A DNA stretch of 64,000 nucleotides from contig NC_079877.1 of NCBI RefSeq assembly GCF_029227915.1, positions 9,608,001 through 9,672,000 on the forward strand. Direction: 5' to 3'. Positions 8,268-17,725 of the stretch are shown here, piece after piece. Position numbers and translations under genes: made by a program. The DNA comes from Hydractinia symbiolongicarpus (Eukaryota > Cnidaria > Hydrozoa > Anthoathecata > Hydractiniidae). How positions within the stretch are numbered: the first letter of the stretch is position 1; each line of letters starts with the position of its first letter. The notes beneath the pieces were generated by a model. It had not been told where the DNA came from. It saw nothing but the letters and a program-made list of their open reading frames with translations, and made no database searches.

Positions 8268-8358
8268 CTTTTTCTTTGACTATTTTTAACATACAGCTGA
8301 AGTGGTCAAGCAGCATCATCAGGCGTGTTTTTGTCGCTTTGATAACCCCCAAAAATGC
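8268..8358. other. Short spacer, nothing recognised
   Basis: AT-rich spacer between the Bro-like pseudogene and the 161-aa gene. No strong hairpin or repeat seen. Confidence 0.4.
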
Positions 8359-8990
8359 TTACACCATATCGATGTCAAACATTCCCTCGAACAGCTCCCG
8401 CGTATCATCATCAGGTAGGGTAAAGTGGTTTTTGTAAGAGTTTGCAACCCCCAGGGTTTTGTCACTAAACCGACAACATGTATGCACGGCATTTGGGTCG
8501 TTACATCTCCCGATTACGATGCCCTCGGGATATTTTGTCAAACTAGAGGCAATGCTCTTGCCCAGCCGTATGCGTTGACAACATATGGTAGGGATTCTGT
8601 AACGGCAATATATATGGCCTCGATGGTTTTGCGTTGCTCTTCGATGGCCACGTCCTTATCTTCGAGTAGCTTGCGCTGCTCCCTGACCCCATCCTGCAAT
8701 TTTTCACCCCATTTGTTCGCTAGCCACCCCATAAGCTCGACGGCTTTGGGCTTTCTAGAACGTGCACAAATCTCTAGGGCGCCGTCCAATGTCACAAAAG
8801 CGTCGTCTCCAGCGACTTCCTCTCATGGCGAGGCGTGGTCTCTGTATGTTGCTCTTATATCAGCAAACCCCAAAAACTTCCCGAGATCAGCACACCTAAA
8901 AAGAGGCTGATTTTGCTTATCTAATAGAGTCTCGATGGCTCCAGTAGGTACAGCATTAAACAGGAAAATTTTGACTTGCGACTTTTTTTG
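8359..8990 (-). pseudogene. Bro-N/KilA-like DNA-binding protein, broken
   Basis: Matches the Bro-like gene of Polinton 2 (38538-38858): FNAVPTGAIETLLDKQNQPLF, then ADLGKFLGFADIRATYRDH, then VAGDDAFVTLDGALEICARSRKPKA. Bro-N domains occur in baculoviruses and other large DNA viruses and bind DNA. A coiled-coil part follows (EQRKLLEDKDVAIEEQRK), then a C-terminal region (GIVIGRCNDPNAVHTCCRF). It has no ATG at the expected start, an in-frame TGA near 8822 and a frameshift near 8540. Probably a regulator acquired from DNA viruses or shared with them. Same strand as the DUF3627-like gene behind it. Confidence 0.6.
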
Positions 8991-9026
8991 ATCCGGGGAT
9001 TATGTCTGTAAGGACGGTAATCGTGA

Positions 9027-9055
9027 TTTTTGTTGCTCGAGAAGAGCAACAAAAA
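9027..9055. terminator. 12-bp hairpin between two minus-strand genes
   Basis: TTTTTGTTGCTC pairs perfectly with GAGCAACAAAAA around GAGAA. It starts 9 nt beyond the stop of the gene at 9064-9531. A hairpin with closely similar arms (TTTTTGTAACTC) follows the Bro gene in Polinton 2 at 38884-38911. Confidence 0.55.
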
Positions 9056-9063
9056 CATGTGAC

Positions 9064-9531
9064 TTAGTCGGTTGTACAAGTCATCTCGATCAGTTTGAAG
9101 TGGCCTCTGTTTCGCTCGACGACTCCTACTTCCTCAAACCTGTTGAAGGCGCGTACAAGGTTGGGTTTGTCAATGACGACAATCTCTTCAGACTTTGGAA
9201 ATTTCTTTTTAAACCAACTCCTTATGCTGCGTATATCGCGTCTTTGAACACGCTGGAGCATACACGGGAGACGATGATACTCGTCATCGTCCGGTGTGGT
9301 ATGTTTACGGTAAATTACAATCACATTACCCTGCCCAGGATCCTGCGCGCTGCATCGCTTTCGAAGAGTCTCAATTTCCCGGGATTTTTCCTCGAGATCT
9401 TCGTTCAGGAACTTGAGATCCTCATTCATATAGTCAACAGATTCCTGTCGTTTTATCAGGTCATATTCAAGAGCCTCAATTTGCTGTTTCTGCACTCTAA
9501 TCTTCCTCTGTAATTTTGCAAGAAAAGACAT
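9064..9531 (-). CDS. Coiled-coil protein with DUF3627-like C-terminal domain, 155 aa
   Basis: Intact. ATG at 9531 in an AAAAATG context; the frame is open a little further but without another ATG. Residues ~1-60 form a strong coiled coil (KQQIEALEYDLIKRQ, EDLKFLNEDLEEK). Residues ~85-145 (YHRLPCMLQRVQRRDIRS, WFKKKFP, IDKPNLVRAFNRFEEVG) resemble the domain found at the C terminus of KilA-N/Bro proteins of large DNA viruses (DUF3627 type), where an R/K-rich strand precedes an N-x-F-N-R motif. It lies just upstream of the Bro-N-like gene, so the two may be halves of one ancestral regulator. Not present in Polinton 2. Confidence 0.55.
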   Translation of the reverse strand: MSFLAKLQRKIRVQKQQIEALEYDLIKRQESVDYMNEDLKFLNEDLEEKSREIETLRKRCSAQDPGQGNVIVIYRKHTTPDDDEYHRLPCMLQRVQRRDIRSIRSWFKKKFPKSEEIVVIDKPNLVRAFNRFEEVGVVERNRGHFKLIEMTCTTD

Positions 9532-9600
9532 TTTTATCTTAAAAGTTCTCAATCAGGGATCGTGTATGCATGGTGCTCATTTTGAATTGCATATGATTAG

Positions 9601-9628
9601 TTAACGTGAATCCTGTGGTTCACGCTAA
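9601..9628. terminator. Hairpin upstream of DUF3627-like gene, copy of the one at 7636
   Basis: TTAACGTGAA pairs with TTCACGCTAA with one mismatch. The hairpin and following TACCTACC tail match the hairpin at 7636-7662, so one was copied from the other. Confidence 0.45.
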
Positions 9629-9696
9629 TACCTACCTCGTCCCAGGGCACCATCCAATGCGACGAAGATATGATGAGGATTTTCCGCCTTGCCAAG

Positions 9697-9717
9697 GGTG
9701 TATGTAGTAGATACACC
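9697..9717. terminator. Short hairpin in 280-bp intergenic gap
   Basis: GGTGTAT and ATACACC flank a 7-nt loop. It lies about 100 nt after the stop of the 38-aa gene. The rest of 9629-9817 shows no gene. Confidence 0.3.
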
Positions 9718-9817
9718 TACTTCATGACGTTAAATGGTCTTAATATTTCATCATATGCTGGATCATGCGAAGAGCCAGCGACGAAATGATTAAAGCGATC
9801 TGATTCTTGTATTTACC

Positions 9818-9934
9818 TCACAGATTCATCCTATACAGCTCCCGATCTCTTTCTTTGAGATCTGCTTTCAAGTCCTCAATTGTTTCCTCCAATTTCCGGA
9901 TCTCTTCCTCTCGTAATTTTTCGATACAATTCAT
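9818..9934 (-). CDS. Small coiled-coil peptide, 38 aa
   Basis: Starts at an AAATAAATG context and reads MNCIEKLREEEIRKLEETI followed by more Glu/Lys/Leu heptads, a single amphipathic coiled coil, to a TGA at 9818-9820. It follows the ATPase gene by 66 bp. No homologue in Polinton 2. The start context matches other genes of the element, which favours a real small gene. Confidence 0.4.
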   Translation of the reverse strand: MNCIEKLREEEIRKLEETIEDLKADLKERDRELYRMNL

Positions 9935-10000
9935 TTATTTAGTTGAAAGTCAAGGCAAAAATGCTCCAAATTTCAGTTGTACCCGCCGAGGATGTCCGCG

Positions 10001-10597
10001 TCACTCCAAAATTTTCCAGGTCCTGGGGTGTTACAATCTCACATACAAGCACGCATGCTTGGTCTTTTTGAGTTGAGCTTTGATACTCTCCCAATCGTTG
10101 ATCATGTTAGTCTCTTCATCCACCAGCTTCATATCACTGCGTTCGTGCGGGTACCACATGAACAGCTGCTTCTTTTGCCTTTATAGGTTCTTTGGGAGAG
10201 CCGTGTAGCTTTGAGTGAGGAGCCATAAGCTGTGTTTTCTGTGTCTACCCGAGATAGCGAGTTCGAGCAAGGGCTTCAGCTTTTTATCGAGACTTTAATC
10301 GCTTATCATGTCATCGATAATGAACCAGCTCTCTTCACCCGCAAGCAGCTTCGATAGGTGTTTGATCCATTCAAATAACTGATCACCCGGCTCTATCAGG
10401 AACACATAGTCCTCCTTCCAAAACGATGTTCTATCGAGGTAGGTCTTATTCCAGCGGATGGTGGGGCAAAGGATGACAACGTTAAAGAAATGGTGCTTGT
10501 ACTCGTTCTCCATGAGATCGAGTACACGCTGTGTTTTCCCGCACCAGGTAGGCCCAGTAAAAATCGCTGTATGAGGTTCTTTTACTATGTCCAGCAT
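10001..10597 (-). pseudogene. Genome-packaging ATPase (FtsK/HerA, A32-like), frameshifted
   Basis: Begins at GGAATAAATGC. Walker A is GPTWCGKT (residues ~15-22) and Walker B is the hydrophobic run ending FIIDD (~residue 95). These are typical of the packaging ATPases of Polintons and large DNA viruses, which pump the genome into capsids. After the Walker B region the frame is broken, but LLELAISGRHR and LLTQSYTALPKNL remain recognisable to an end at a TGA (10001-10003), as in Polinton 2 (ends 38480). Full length is about 198 codons, normal for the family. Works with the capsid proteins. The Walker A segment is intact here but deleted in the other copy. Confidence 0.8.
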
Positions 10598-10751
10598 TTA
10601 TTCCATCTGCCGGTGGCAGACAGAACCTTGTAGGGTACTTACTTGGGGGCATCATGGAACGTTTATACCAGCCTTGTTTTATCGCGTAATCATGGAATAA
10701 TATCGCTCCTGTCATATATCCAGCGAGCTTTAGACCGTCCTCCAGATCCAT
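10482..10751 (-). CDS. Small hydrophobic protein overlapping ATPase start
   Basis: The first 45 residues (MDLEDGLKLAGYMTGAILF, then HDYAIKQGWYKR) look like a small protein with one hydrophobic helix. The rest overlaps the ATPase gene in another frame and is probably not authentic, so the true stop may have been lost. It overlaps the 49-aa gene by 22 bp. No counterpart survives in Polinton 2, where this region is deleted. Confidence 0.3.
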   Translation of the reverse strand: MDLEDGLKLAGYMTGAILFHDYAIKQGWYKRSMMPPSKYPTRFCLPPADGINAGHSKRTSYSDFYWAYLVRENTACTRSHGERVQAPFL

Positions 10752-10879
10752 TTTGGCGCCGGTCTAGAAACCCCCAGCGCCTTTTTTGCTCCTAATGCCA
10801 AGACAATAGTATAGGATACTAGTCTGACAGATTCCCACAAGGAATCGACGACTTCCTTCTGATACTCTTTGCTGCTCAT
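10730..10879 (-). CDS. Small conserved-context protein, 49 aa
   Basis: MSSKEYQKEVVDSLWESVR followed by a hydrophobic stretch (LVSYTIVLALGAKKALG) and a stop at 10730-10732. A single predicted membrane segment. It lies between the single-pass membrane protein (10892-11284) and the ATPase. Tight packing with both neighbours suggests co-expression. Unrecognised family; the matching region is deleted in Polinton 2. Confidence 0.4.
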   Translation of the reverse strand: MSSKEYQKEVVDSLWESVRLVSYTIVLALGAKKALGVSRPAPKWIWRTV

Positions 10880-10891
10880 TTATATTATAGA

Positions 10892-11284
10892 TTATTGCAT
10901 ATGAAAAAACTCGGTATCGGGCTGGGTTGTAGGCTCTCGCTGAGGCGCACCTACCTCTCCGGAGCCGCCAGGCGAAGGCTCTGGTGTTGTGAGCTGCTGA
11001 GTCGCTACAGGCTTTTTACGGAAAATGTAATATACCCCTCCTACACAGGCGAGTATAGCAACGATGCCTCCACCAATGTATACACTGCCGGACTTTACAG
11101 AACTTGATCCAGAACTCAACGCAGAAGAGGTTTTGACTGTAGATTCTACAGCACCCTCTTGTTGCTTCAGTTCCTCCTTCCTCTTCTTCATCAGTGCCGC
11201 CAATTTGTGACCCTGTGTGACTCTCCCTGGATGCTTTACTGGCTTTGTGACGACTGTTACTTCTTGTGGTTGAACTTCGCTCAT
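10892..11284 (-). CDS. Single-pass membrane protein, 130 aa (MSE family)
   Basis: Intact. It has a basic N-terminal segment (GRVTQGHKLAALMKKRKEELK), a Ser-rich linker, one clear membrane helix at residues ~70-90 (YIGGGIVAILACVGGVYYIF), then a Pro/Thr-rich tail (QQLTTPEPSPGGSGEV). Polinton 2 keeps the first ~58 residues (37761-37940) with the KPVKHP, LAALMKKRKEELKQQEG core unchanged, but the membrane part is deleted. The ATG follows a perfect palindrome by a few bases in both copies. Probably a virion membrane component. No known function. Confidence 0.6.
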   Translation of the reverse strand: MSEVQPQEVTVVTKPVKHPGRVTQGHKLAALMKKRKEELKQQEGAVESTVKTSSALSSGSSSVKSGSVYIGGGIVAILACVGGVYYIFRKKPVATQQLTTPEPSPGGSGEVGAPQREPTTQPDTEFFHMQ

Positions 11285-11290
11285 TTATTA

Positions 11291-11309
11291 TGTGTACCCA
11301 GGGTACACA
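11291..11309. terminator. Palindromic hairpin before the membrane-protein gene
   Basis: TGTGTACCC and GGGTACACA around a single A. It lies between the small conserved gene ending at 11324 and the ATG at 11284. Polinton 2 has an unrelated-sequence hairpin at this boundary (37734-37757). Confidence 0.5.
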
Positions 11310-11323
11310 CAAAAAGATCTTGA

Positions 11324-11560
11324 TCACTCATTCAGGTACTGATATATCACAGAGGGTCTTAAACCGTTTCTGCCAGCGTATCTTATTTGATGCATATGTG
11401 GGGTCCTTACTAAATTACATGCTAGTGGTGGAAATCGATCAGCTGCTGGTGTCAGGATTTCCAAAGCGCGTAAGTGGGAGTCACCGTAGATACCACACCA
11501 ATCCGTGTACCGCGATTTTTTTCTGCTATTGCCTAATGAATCTGCTATGATACTTCCCAT
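11324..11560 (-). CDS. Small conserved Polinton protein, ~78 aa
   Basis: Contains SRYTDWCGIYGDSHLRALEIL, then ADRFPPLACNL and GRNGLRPS. The same pattern (RYTD, YGD, LEILTP, ADRFPP, ACNL, GRNGL) is present in Polinton 2 at 37490-37710, so this frame was constrained. The start overlaps the end of the upstream gene by ~15 bp. No fold or function recognised. Confidence 0.5.
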   Translation of the reverse strand: MGSIIADSLGNSRKKSRYTDWCGIYGDSHLRALEILTPAADRFPPLACNLVRTPHMHQIRYAGRNGLRPSVIYQYLNE

Positions 11561-11962
11561 TTCAAACACTTCACGATTGTGTTTTCTTGCTCTTCATCAA
11601 CCTTCCCCTCAACTACCTTGGACGTTGAGAGCTGTGTATGATTAATGGTATGCGCAGCAATAAGCAGAGGTGTCAATAGTTTACCGAAAGCTGAGTACAT
11701 GAAAATCCCCAAGTCAGCCATACTATCCCTGATGATGGGGTCAGCTTCTGTGCCTAGGCTTCTGTGTTCTACCTTCACATGCATCCTTCAAAGCCTGACG
11801 CTTGTTTTCATGTTGCTCAAGCGCTTCTGCTGGGGTCTCTACAATATCGAAAATTTTAACCAATTCAGACATATTTATTAATAGTCGTCTGTATCTTAAA
11901 TAACCCAAGATGGTCAAGACGTATGGGAGGAGTATAGCTATCAGTAGCAGAGCTTCCATCAT
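11545..11962 (-). pseudogene. TM peptide fused to MSxLxxIF-family gene with internal deletion
   Basis: In Polinton 2 this is two genes: a 23-aa membrane peptide (36861-36932) and a 174-aa protein (36951-37475). Here the stop between them is absent, so the membrane helix (LLLIAILLPYVLTILGYL) reads on into MSELVKIFDIVETPAEA. A large internal part is missing after KDA, with a frame change, and the C-terminal block (ADLGIFMYSAFGKLLTPLL, then HTINH) follows. The start overlaps the PolB stop (ATGA). Function unknown; the C-terminal block is the best conserved part. Confidence 0.5.
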
Positions 11963-14900
11963 TTATTTGCCGATAAACGATAATGACCCCTGGCGAGCGT
12001 TGTGATCTGATCTGCTTGTACGATCTGCTAATCATCTGCCCTATTGAGTGCCAGCTTGTTCACTTCCTGGGTGTAGATTTGATGCCCCTTATTCTGGATA
12101 CAGACCCAGGTTTTGTATATATCGACACCATCTTCCAGACAGCGCCGATAGTCCTCGAAGGTGATGAATTTTTTGGTTACGCACTTCTTCACACCTTTCG
12201 CTTTGCGATCGCCGCCCTCTTTAGTTAAGGTTTTGTATGCATACAGCTTGGCTCTCGATGAATTCTGTCATGATCTTACCGCTTAGCTCATGCTTCATCA
12301 AGCCTACAGCCTTCTTATTTTTACCAATGGGAAGAGGCCTACCATTATCTTTGCTATAGGCACTCTTGTCGAAATGTGCTTCTACATCATCAGCAATATC
12401 GCGATAAAAATCCTCTGTTCTGATGTGGTACACGAAGGAATCAGTATCCATATAGCAGATCCGCAACTTGCTACCGTACTTGGGCTGCATATAGTCATAG
12501 TGGAAGTTGTACATCACGATTTTTAAGTTATCCAAGATAATATGACCAATATACACGGGGTTGTTCATCTTTACCTCTGTTTTACCCATCTCCACGCCCA
12601 TGAAGTAACTGCAGAGTAGTTCGCGCCCTTGAAGTTGGGCTTCATGACGTGCTTGGTGTACTTTTCTTCATTGGTGACCAACTGGATGTTATGGTGGTTC
12701 ATCAAATTCTCCAATGTTTTACCGAATACTGAAAGGCTCATTAGCTTATAGAAGTCCTTCTCGAACTCGTTTTTGGCGGCCGTTCTAAGTCTCGTGTTGT
12801 GGTCGATATAACCCCTTAGCCATGACTTCTGGTTAAACTGGATGACTTTATACACTTTCCTAAGCACGAGCCCATGCTTTAAAGCTTGATGAAGGGCTCT
12901 GATGTGCACCACGTACTTCCGCTTGTGCTCGAGTTTGGGAATAGCTTCTCGACCCTGTGAACCACCTTTCGCTCCGGTAGGAAGTGCAGCTCGTTGTGCT
13001 TGTCATTTAGGCTCTTTGGCTAATCAATGTCAACCTCGAAGATGTATCCATGCTTGTTGTCAGCGACGAGCTTATCGATCTTCTTCTCCGTGAAGGCCTC
13101 AACGCTTGACAACCATGTGAACCCGTGCGTTGGCAGATTTTGACGCATGGCCCAGCCATACAAATTGTAGGCATCGAGATACTGCAAATATGACGACTCA
13201 ACCTCTGGATCGTATTGATCCCCATGTACCTGTTGTTGGCTTTGGCATATCTGTGCACGGCTTGGGTTATGCCCCCACGGATACCTTTTCCAGAAGCATG
13301 TCGGGATCCGTAAGGAGCTCCAGCTTGATCTCCGTGTATTTCAACGCAGCTTTCCACACCAAGTCTGGTGCACTGTAGAAATGGACAGGTTTAAGCTTGT
13401 AGTTCTCTAGACACACTCTCCGAAAGCTTTGGAAGATGTCGACTAGTAGCAGGACGTCTGTGACGATGTATATATCGTGGTAGTCACCCATATTGACCTC
13501 AACACCCTTTGGAGCGATGAAATCCCAGACTTTTTTCGCGTGTTCATAGTCGTTGTCGCCGTTTCCCTTCATTTTCAACTTGCTATAGAAGGCCTCCTTG
13601 GGAGGTACCTCAGTCTCTTTGAATCGTCGCCAGCCATCCATGTGCTCGTATGGAAATACACCCTTTCTGCGCATGAGTTTAAAGGTGTCATCCTTAGCGA
13701 AATACCAACGGAGATTTTTGCACTGTTCATCATCGAAATTGCTTGCCAATTTCTCCAAGCTTGATGCCATGAATCGACAGCTGTCTATGAATCTGATCTC
13801 GATTTTCTTATATGTTTCACCATCATCGTACCCCCTGGCTGCAATGAGTACTTTGATTTTTACGTTGAAGGGGATGTACTTTTCCGTGTTTTCAACGATG
13901 CAACCAATGTCCTGGGTATCATACTTCTCCCCCAATTCTCAAATGAACAAGTGGGCGTCGTACCCCGAAAGATTGTGGAAGATCACGGGTACATGGTTGG
14001 GTATCTTGTAGTTGAAATTACAGGTATTGTGCGCGGTACCTCTGCATAGACATGTGTAGTGACATTGGTCTCGAACTTTGAGGTTATTCAGGTCGTCGTC
14101 GAAGGGTTTCATGCATATGTGAGATGTCTTTGCCGCTTCGTGCTCTCTTTGTAACACCTCCGTTAGAGGCAGCATGTCATGTTTTGGGAAGGTAGCGTAG
14201 AGCCGCTTTACCTCATCCTCCAGGTGTTAAACGAACATTTTCACACAGTCTTTACCACGGCATCTCTGCAAGGGATATGATATGTCACCATAGGCAAATG
14301 TACTATATGTATACCAGCCACATGGTACGTGCTTGTTCAGCTTTTTTTTTTTGATCTCCCTCTTATCTTCCTTCATGGGAACGAGGAGGGATTCGAAATC
14401 CGCATAGATGGCGAAGGGTGCTTTGAATTGCTGCTGACCATCCTTGTAGTATAGCCACTTTTCCTTTTCGGTTGGCATCGTAATCTTGACCGCTTCATTA
14501 TCCATGCAGTATGCATAGTGCTTATCACGCGACTCGATTGTTGGAAGGGCTTGCAGACAGTTCATACAAAAGTGCATCTTTGCATGATTCTTTGATGTCT
14601 CGCTGCCCAGGAGTCGTGAGAGATTTTTGATGGCTATATAATGACTCTTTTGTTCGTCCGTGAGGAGTAGCAGATTAACCTGTTTCTCGCGTTCGTCGTG
14701 TGTCGATCAACGCAGGATATTTATCGCCTTCCCTGTCACGTACAAGACGATATCTGGGTTGTTCTTTTCAAACTTGGAGATCTCCTTGATGCTCGTGGGA
14801 AACTCTATTCCATGCCAATTATACTCATCCGCAAATGGTCGGAGCTTGCTGATTCTCTGTGGATCGCTGGTTATATCCTCATGATGTAGAGCAGCTATGA

Positions 14901-15912
14901 TACTCCACTTAAAGCACTCCTCGTCCTTGTTCTGTGGATTAATGATGACCTTCTTAGTGGCTATCCACTTGGGTGCTTCGATATACGAGGAACCCCTCGT
15001 CAGCTTGAGCTTGTGGAAGTCCACGACGAGGTGCATAATTCAACTGATTGTAAAGCCACTATTGGGCAGCGCCGGGTTCTCCACATGCGTTTTGACCTGA
15101 GCCAGCATCGTGTCTAGCACCTCTTCCACGACGCTACCCTGAAAGACCGGTGTCATGTTGCTGTGGAAAACCTTATTGATTTCGATAAACTTGCTGGTAT
15201 CATCCACGCTGGTACCCTCCACTGGTTTCTTCCATAGAATCCAGAGCGAACACTGCACCTTAGCAGACCCCATGTCTTTAACCTGCTTCTCAACCAGGGT
15301 TTTCACGTGTGATCGCACCATCCCCAAGTACCCATCGACATCCGTACCGTCTATGCCAGGGATGCGGAAACTTCGGAACGTCCTATGGTGACCATGCTTA
15401 TGTTCTTGGGGCGAGAATTCTTGCTCCGGTTGCTGCTTATCTTCAGCATGATCCTCCTTTGCCTCTTCTTCAACTTCACCCATCAGGGTCTTTCTTGCCC
15501 CATCATAAAGAGCAAGGATGCGATTTTTTGCTGATGCATATATACCTTGCACTAACTTTCTAATACCCTCTGGTACATAGTTCACAAGCCAGTCAGACCA
15601 CTCTCGCAGTTTACTCTTTACTACTGGACGTGTCTTTGTCATCTCTTGGCGCTCGAAGATATTCATGGCTTCGGGTGTGGGGAGTCGAGGTTCAATCTTG
15701 CTCTTAATTGGACGGGTTTTTGCCATCTCTTGACTCTCGAATATATCCAAGGCATCTGGTGTAAATGTTTGTGGCCTTGGTTCTGGCGCAGGAACAGGTC
15801 TTGGGTGTGCCTATAAAAAATTAATAAGGTCGACTTTGCGTAGCTTTGAATAGCCCGTAAGCCCACGGGTTTTCGCGATAGCTTGTAACTGTTTGACAGT
15901 ATGTGTATTCAT
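11959..15912 (-). pseudogene. Protein-primed DNA polymerase B with N-terminal SAP-like domain, broken
   Basis: Starts at AAATAAATATG (15912) with a SAP-like module (VKQLQAIAKTRGLTGYSKLRK), then a Polinton-specific N-terminal region (RIPGIDGTDVDGYLGMV) and a C2H2-like finger (HFCMNCLQALPTIESRDKHY). Exonuclease motifs are IYADFESL, FHNLSGYDAHLFI and YIVTDVLLLVD. Polymerase motifs are LDAYNLYGWAM, KNEFEKDFYKLM and YMDTDSF. This is the family that replicates Polintons and adenovirus-like genomes from a protein primer. Stops interrupt it near 15810, 15040, 14228, 13937 and 13024, with frameshifts near 14650, 13270, 12910, 12600 and 12230. The end at 11959 overlaps the next gene by 4 bp. Confidence 0.88.
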
Positions 15913-15946
15913 ATTTATTTATAGATTTTTGATTTCAATCAACAAA

Positions 15947-16152
15947 ATTTCTAGCGAGGTCGTATTTTGAGTAAGGCAATTTACCTACTCATTTGCGCAA
16001 TCTGTATTTTTTGTTGATGTCAGCATTATTCCCGTTAGTCGCTATTGCGCATGCGTTGGATTTTATCGGTATTTCCGGAATTGTCGGATTATATCGGAAT
16101 TGGGATTTCGGAAATTCAGGGAATTCCCCTTGTCGTCGTCGTCGACTGCGCT
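15947..16152. repeat. Terminal inverted repeat, right end of Polinton 1
   Basis: The block with GACATCAACAAAA, GGGAATAATGCTGACATC and CGCATGCGCAATAGCGACTA (read on the minus strand) is shared with both ends of Polinton 2. The outer part has GGAATT/GAATTTCC-rich palindromic sequence and a GTC repeat (GTCGTCGTCGTC). The end is placed at 16152 because AGCGCAGTCGAC also begins Polinton 2 at 32793. Confidence 0.7.
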
Positions 16153-16305
16153 AGAACGAACATTTTCCTGTCTCTACTTCTCATTGAGAAAAAGTTGTAG
16201 TACACAGGATTTCATGAAAAAAACTGTTTTTATTGCCTAAATGAAAACTCGGAACGGAACGGAATAAGCTGTTAGTTTTTAAATTTAATAAAAGAACCGC
16301 TAGTA
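16153..16305. other. Polinton flank, no gene
   Basis: AT-rich sequence between the Polinton end and the polyadenylation signal of the candidate host exon. The first six bases after the element (AGAACG) could be the target duplication, but the partner is outside the window. Confidence 0.3.
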
Positions 16306-16311
16306 TTTATT
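16306..16311 (-). promoter_or_regulatory. Polyadenylation signal of candidate host exon
   Basis: AATAAA on the minus strand, about 65 nt beyond the stop codon at 16374. Correct spacing for the 3' end of the exon at 16374-16731. Confidence 0.35.
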
Positions 16312-16373
16312 ATCTACGCATTTTCAAATACATATTCGTAAAAATATAACCCTTAAGTAATACTGGATATGTG

Positions 16374-16731
16374 TTACTTTTGTTCAAGAAGCGAGGTTAT
16401 TTTGCTAACAAGAGAAGCCGCCAACATGATGGCGTCATACGCCTTGCATATTAATTCACTGGAAATGTTCTTTGCCTTGTCTTTTAATAATGCTGCATGC
16501 CAGTTATCCAATTCCACAAGTATACGTTCTAATGCTTCCTTTAATCCACACATTTCATTTTTGTTATACATCGGTGTTCCCCTTATATATTGCCGGTCTC
16601 GCCCTAAATCTTTGTGTTTATTCAGGAATTTAGTAATTCCGTTTAAATAGCTCTCGAAGAACTTTTCATCAGGATCATTTTCTGCGGACAAAGAAATTGA
16701 CATATCTGCTTTTGTTGCAAAGCCAGAGATC
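16374..16731 (-). CDS. Candidate host terminal coding exon, unknown protein
   Basis: A pyrimidine-rich tract and TTTATTTAG (minus strand, just above 16731) form a good splice acceptor. The open frame then runs about 118 codons to a stop at 16374, followed by AATAAA. The encoded segment is helical and charged (DPDEKFFESYLNGITKFL, CGLKEALERILVELDNWH, LICKAYDAIMLAASLVSK), with no recognised domain. Alternatively a single-exon start at 16703 gives 109 aa. No transposon motif is seen, so a host gene is the simplest reading. Upstream exons were not found before the Helitron remnant. Confidence 0.35.
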
Positions 16732-16739
16732 TAAATAAA

Positions 16740-17725
16740 GAAGAAAAAACAAACTACAGATTCAAGTCATTTTTGGGGGAGTATTGTTGATATTTTAATA
16801 TCCGATTCATTTATCAGCTGACCAGTTACTATAAGTTTTTTCATCATTTCTCAAATAATAAAAACTTGAAAATAACAGAAAATAACATAAATAACAGAAT
16901 AATACCCAAATTGAGTATAATAATACTAATATAAAAACACAGATTGAGCGAAAAAATGGAATTCTGAAAAAAAAATAGTAATAAAAAAAAACGATACTAA
17001 AGTCCATCATGTGTTCATTATGCGTGCGAATCAATCAATCTATTAATCAATGAATACTTTTGCTTCGACTTAAAATTCACGAAGTAAACATGAATGTACT
17101 CAAATTTTAATGAAAGAAAAAACAACGAAAATATCACTTATAAAAGGGAAGGATTTACAAAAAGTAGGAACTCGCCTGTTCGAAATTTCTCGAAATCTTG
17201 CAAACGTAACACAACAAAAGTAGTAACAAAAAGAGTTGAAAACTGGTACTTCAGGTTTGAAAAGTCGCAAGCACTTTTAACACAACAAGCAATGTAAAAA
17301 CTGAAGCGAAAAGGAGCTGACAGTTCAGACTCGATACTCATAAATGTTATTATATAAACGATAAATATATACATGAAACTATATACTTTGTGAAATGTAT
17401 AAACAACTATGTTGTTTTGTTTTTCTTTCCTATATTAATTAGCATTGCAATTGTAGTTGTTATCAAGCAATGTTCTTTGAAGAAGTGAAAAAACAAACGC
17501 ACAATAGGAAAGAATCAATCAGGTTGTTTCTATTCGATTTGAAAAATCTCAATAATGCAAAACCCTGAACTGATTTTCAACAGACAACAAATCGAACCTG
17601 GTTCTCGTAAAATCTCAAAAAAATGAACACAATAATAAATGTAAAAATTTAAAATGTCACTACTAGGGTGAAGGCAGTTGAAAAAACTAACTGTTTGACT
17701 CGAGCATCATCAGATAACAATAACT
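16740..17725. other. AT-rich intergenic or intronic sequence
   Basis: Long A/T runs and no credible coding frame; short open frames at 16807-17034 and 17094-17297 are low-complexity. If the exon at 16374-16731 is real, part of this may be its intron. Confidence 0.4.

Larger units (their letters stand above)
1..16152 (-). mobile_element. Polinton/Maverick element 1 (left end outside window)
   Basis: Large self-synthesising DNA transposon of the adintovirus-like type, described in PolB orientation (minus). It shows a protein-primed family B polymerase, retroviral-type integrase, packaging ATPase, double jelly-roll capsid protein and penton-like protein. The right end is a terminal repeat at about 15947-16152 that matches both ends of the second element at 32793-45435. 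The outermost bases read AGCGCAGTCGAC on the minus strand, consistent with the AG start known for Polintons. PolB, integrase, ATPase and capsid genes all carry stops or frameshifts, so the copy is dead. The left end, and any maturation protease gene, are not in view. Confidence 0.9.

Noticed and set aside
13007-13357. Arg/Ser-rich frame within PolB
   Set aside because: It is the PolB sequence in a wrong frame. The correct frame there gives the LDA-NLYGWAM motif.
1-16152. Adenovirus-type maturation protease gene
   Set aside because: Expected in Polintons, but no frame with a His-Asp-Cys pattern was found in either element. It may lie left of the window in Polinton 1 and be deleted in Polinton 2.
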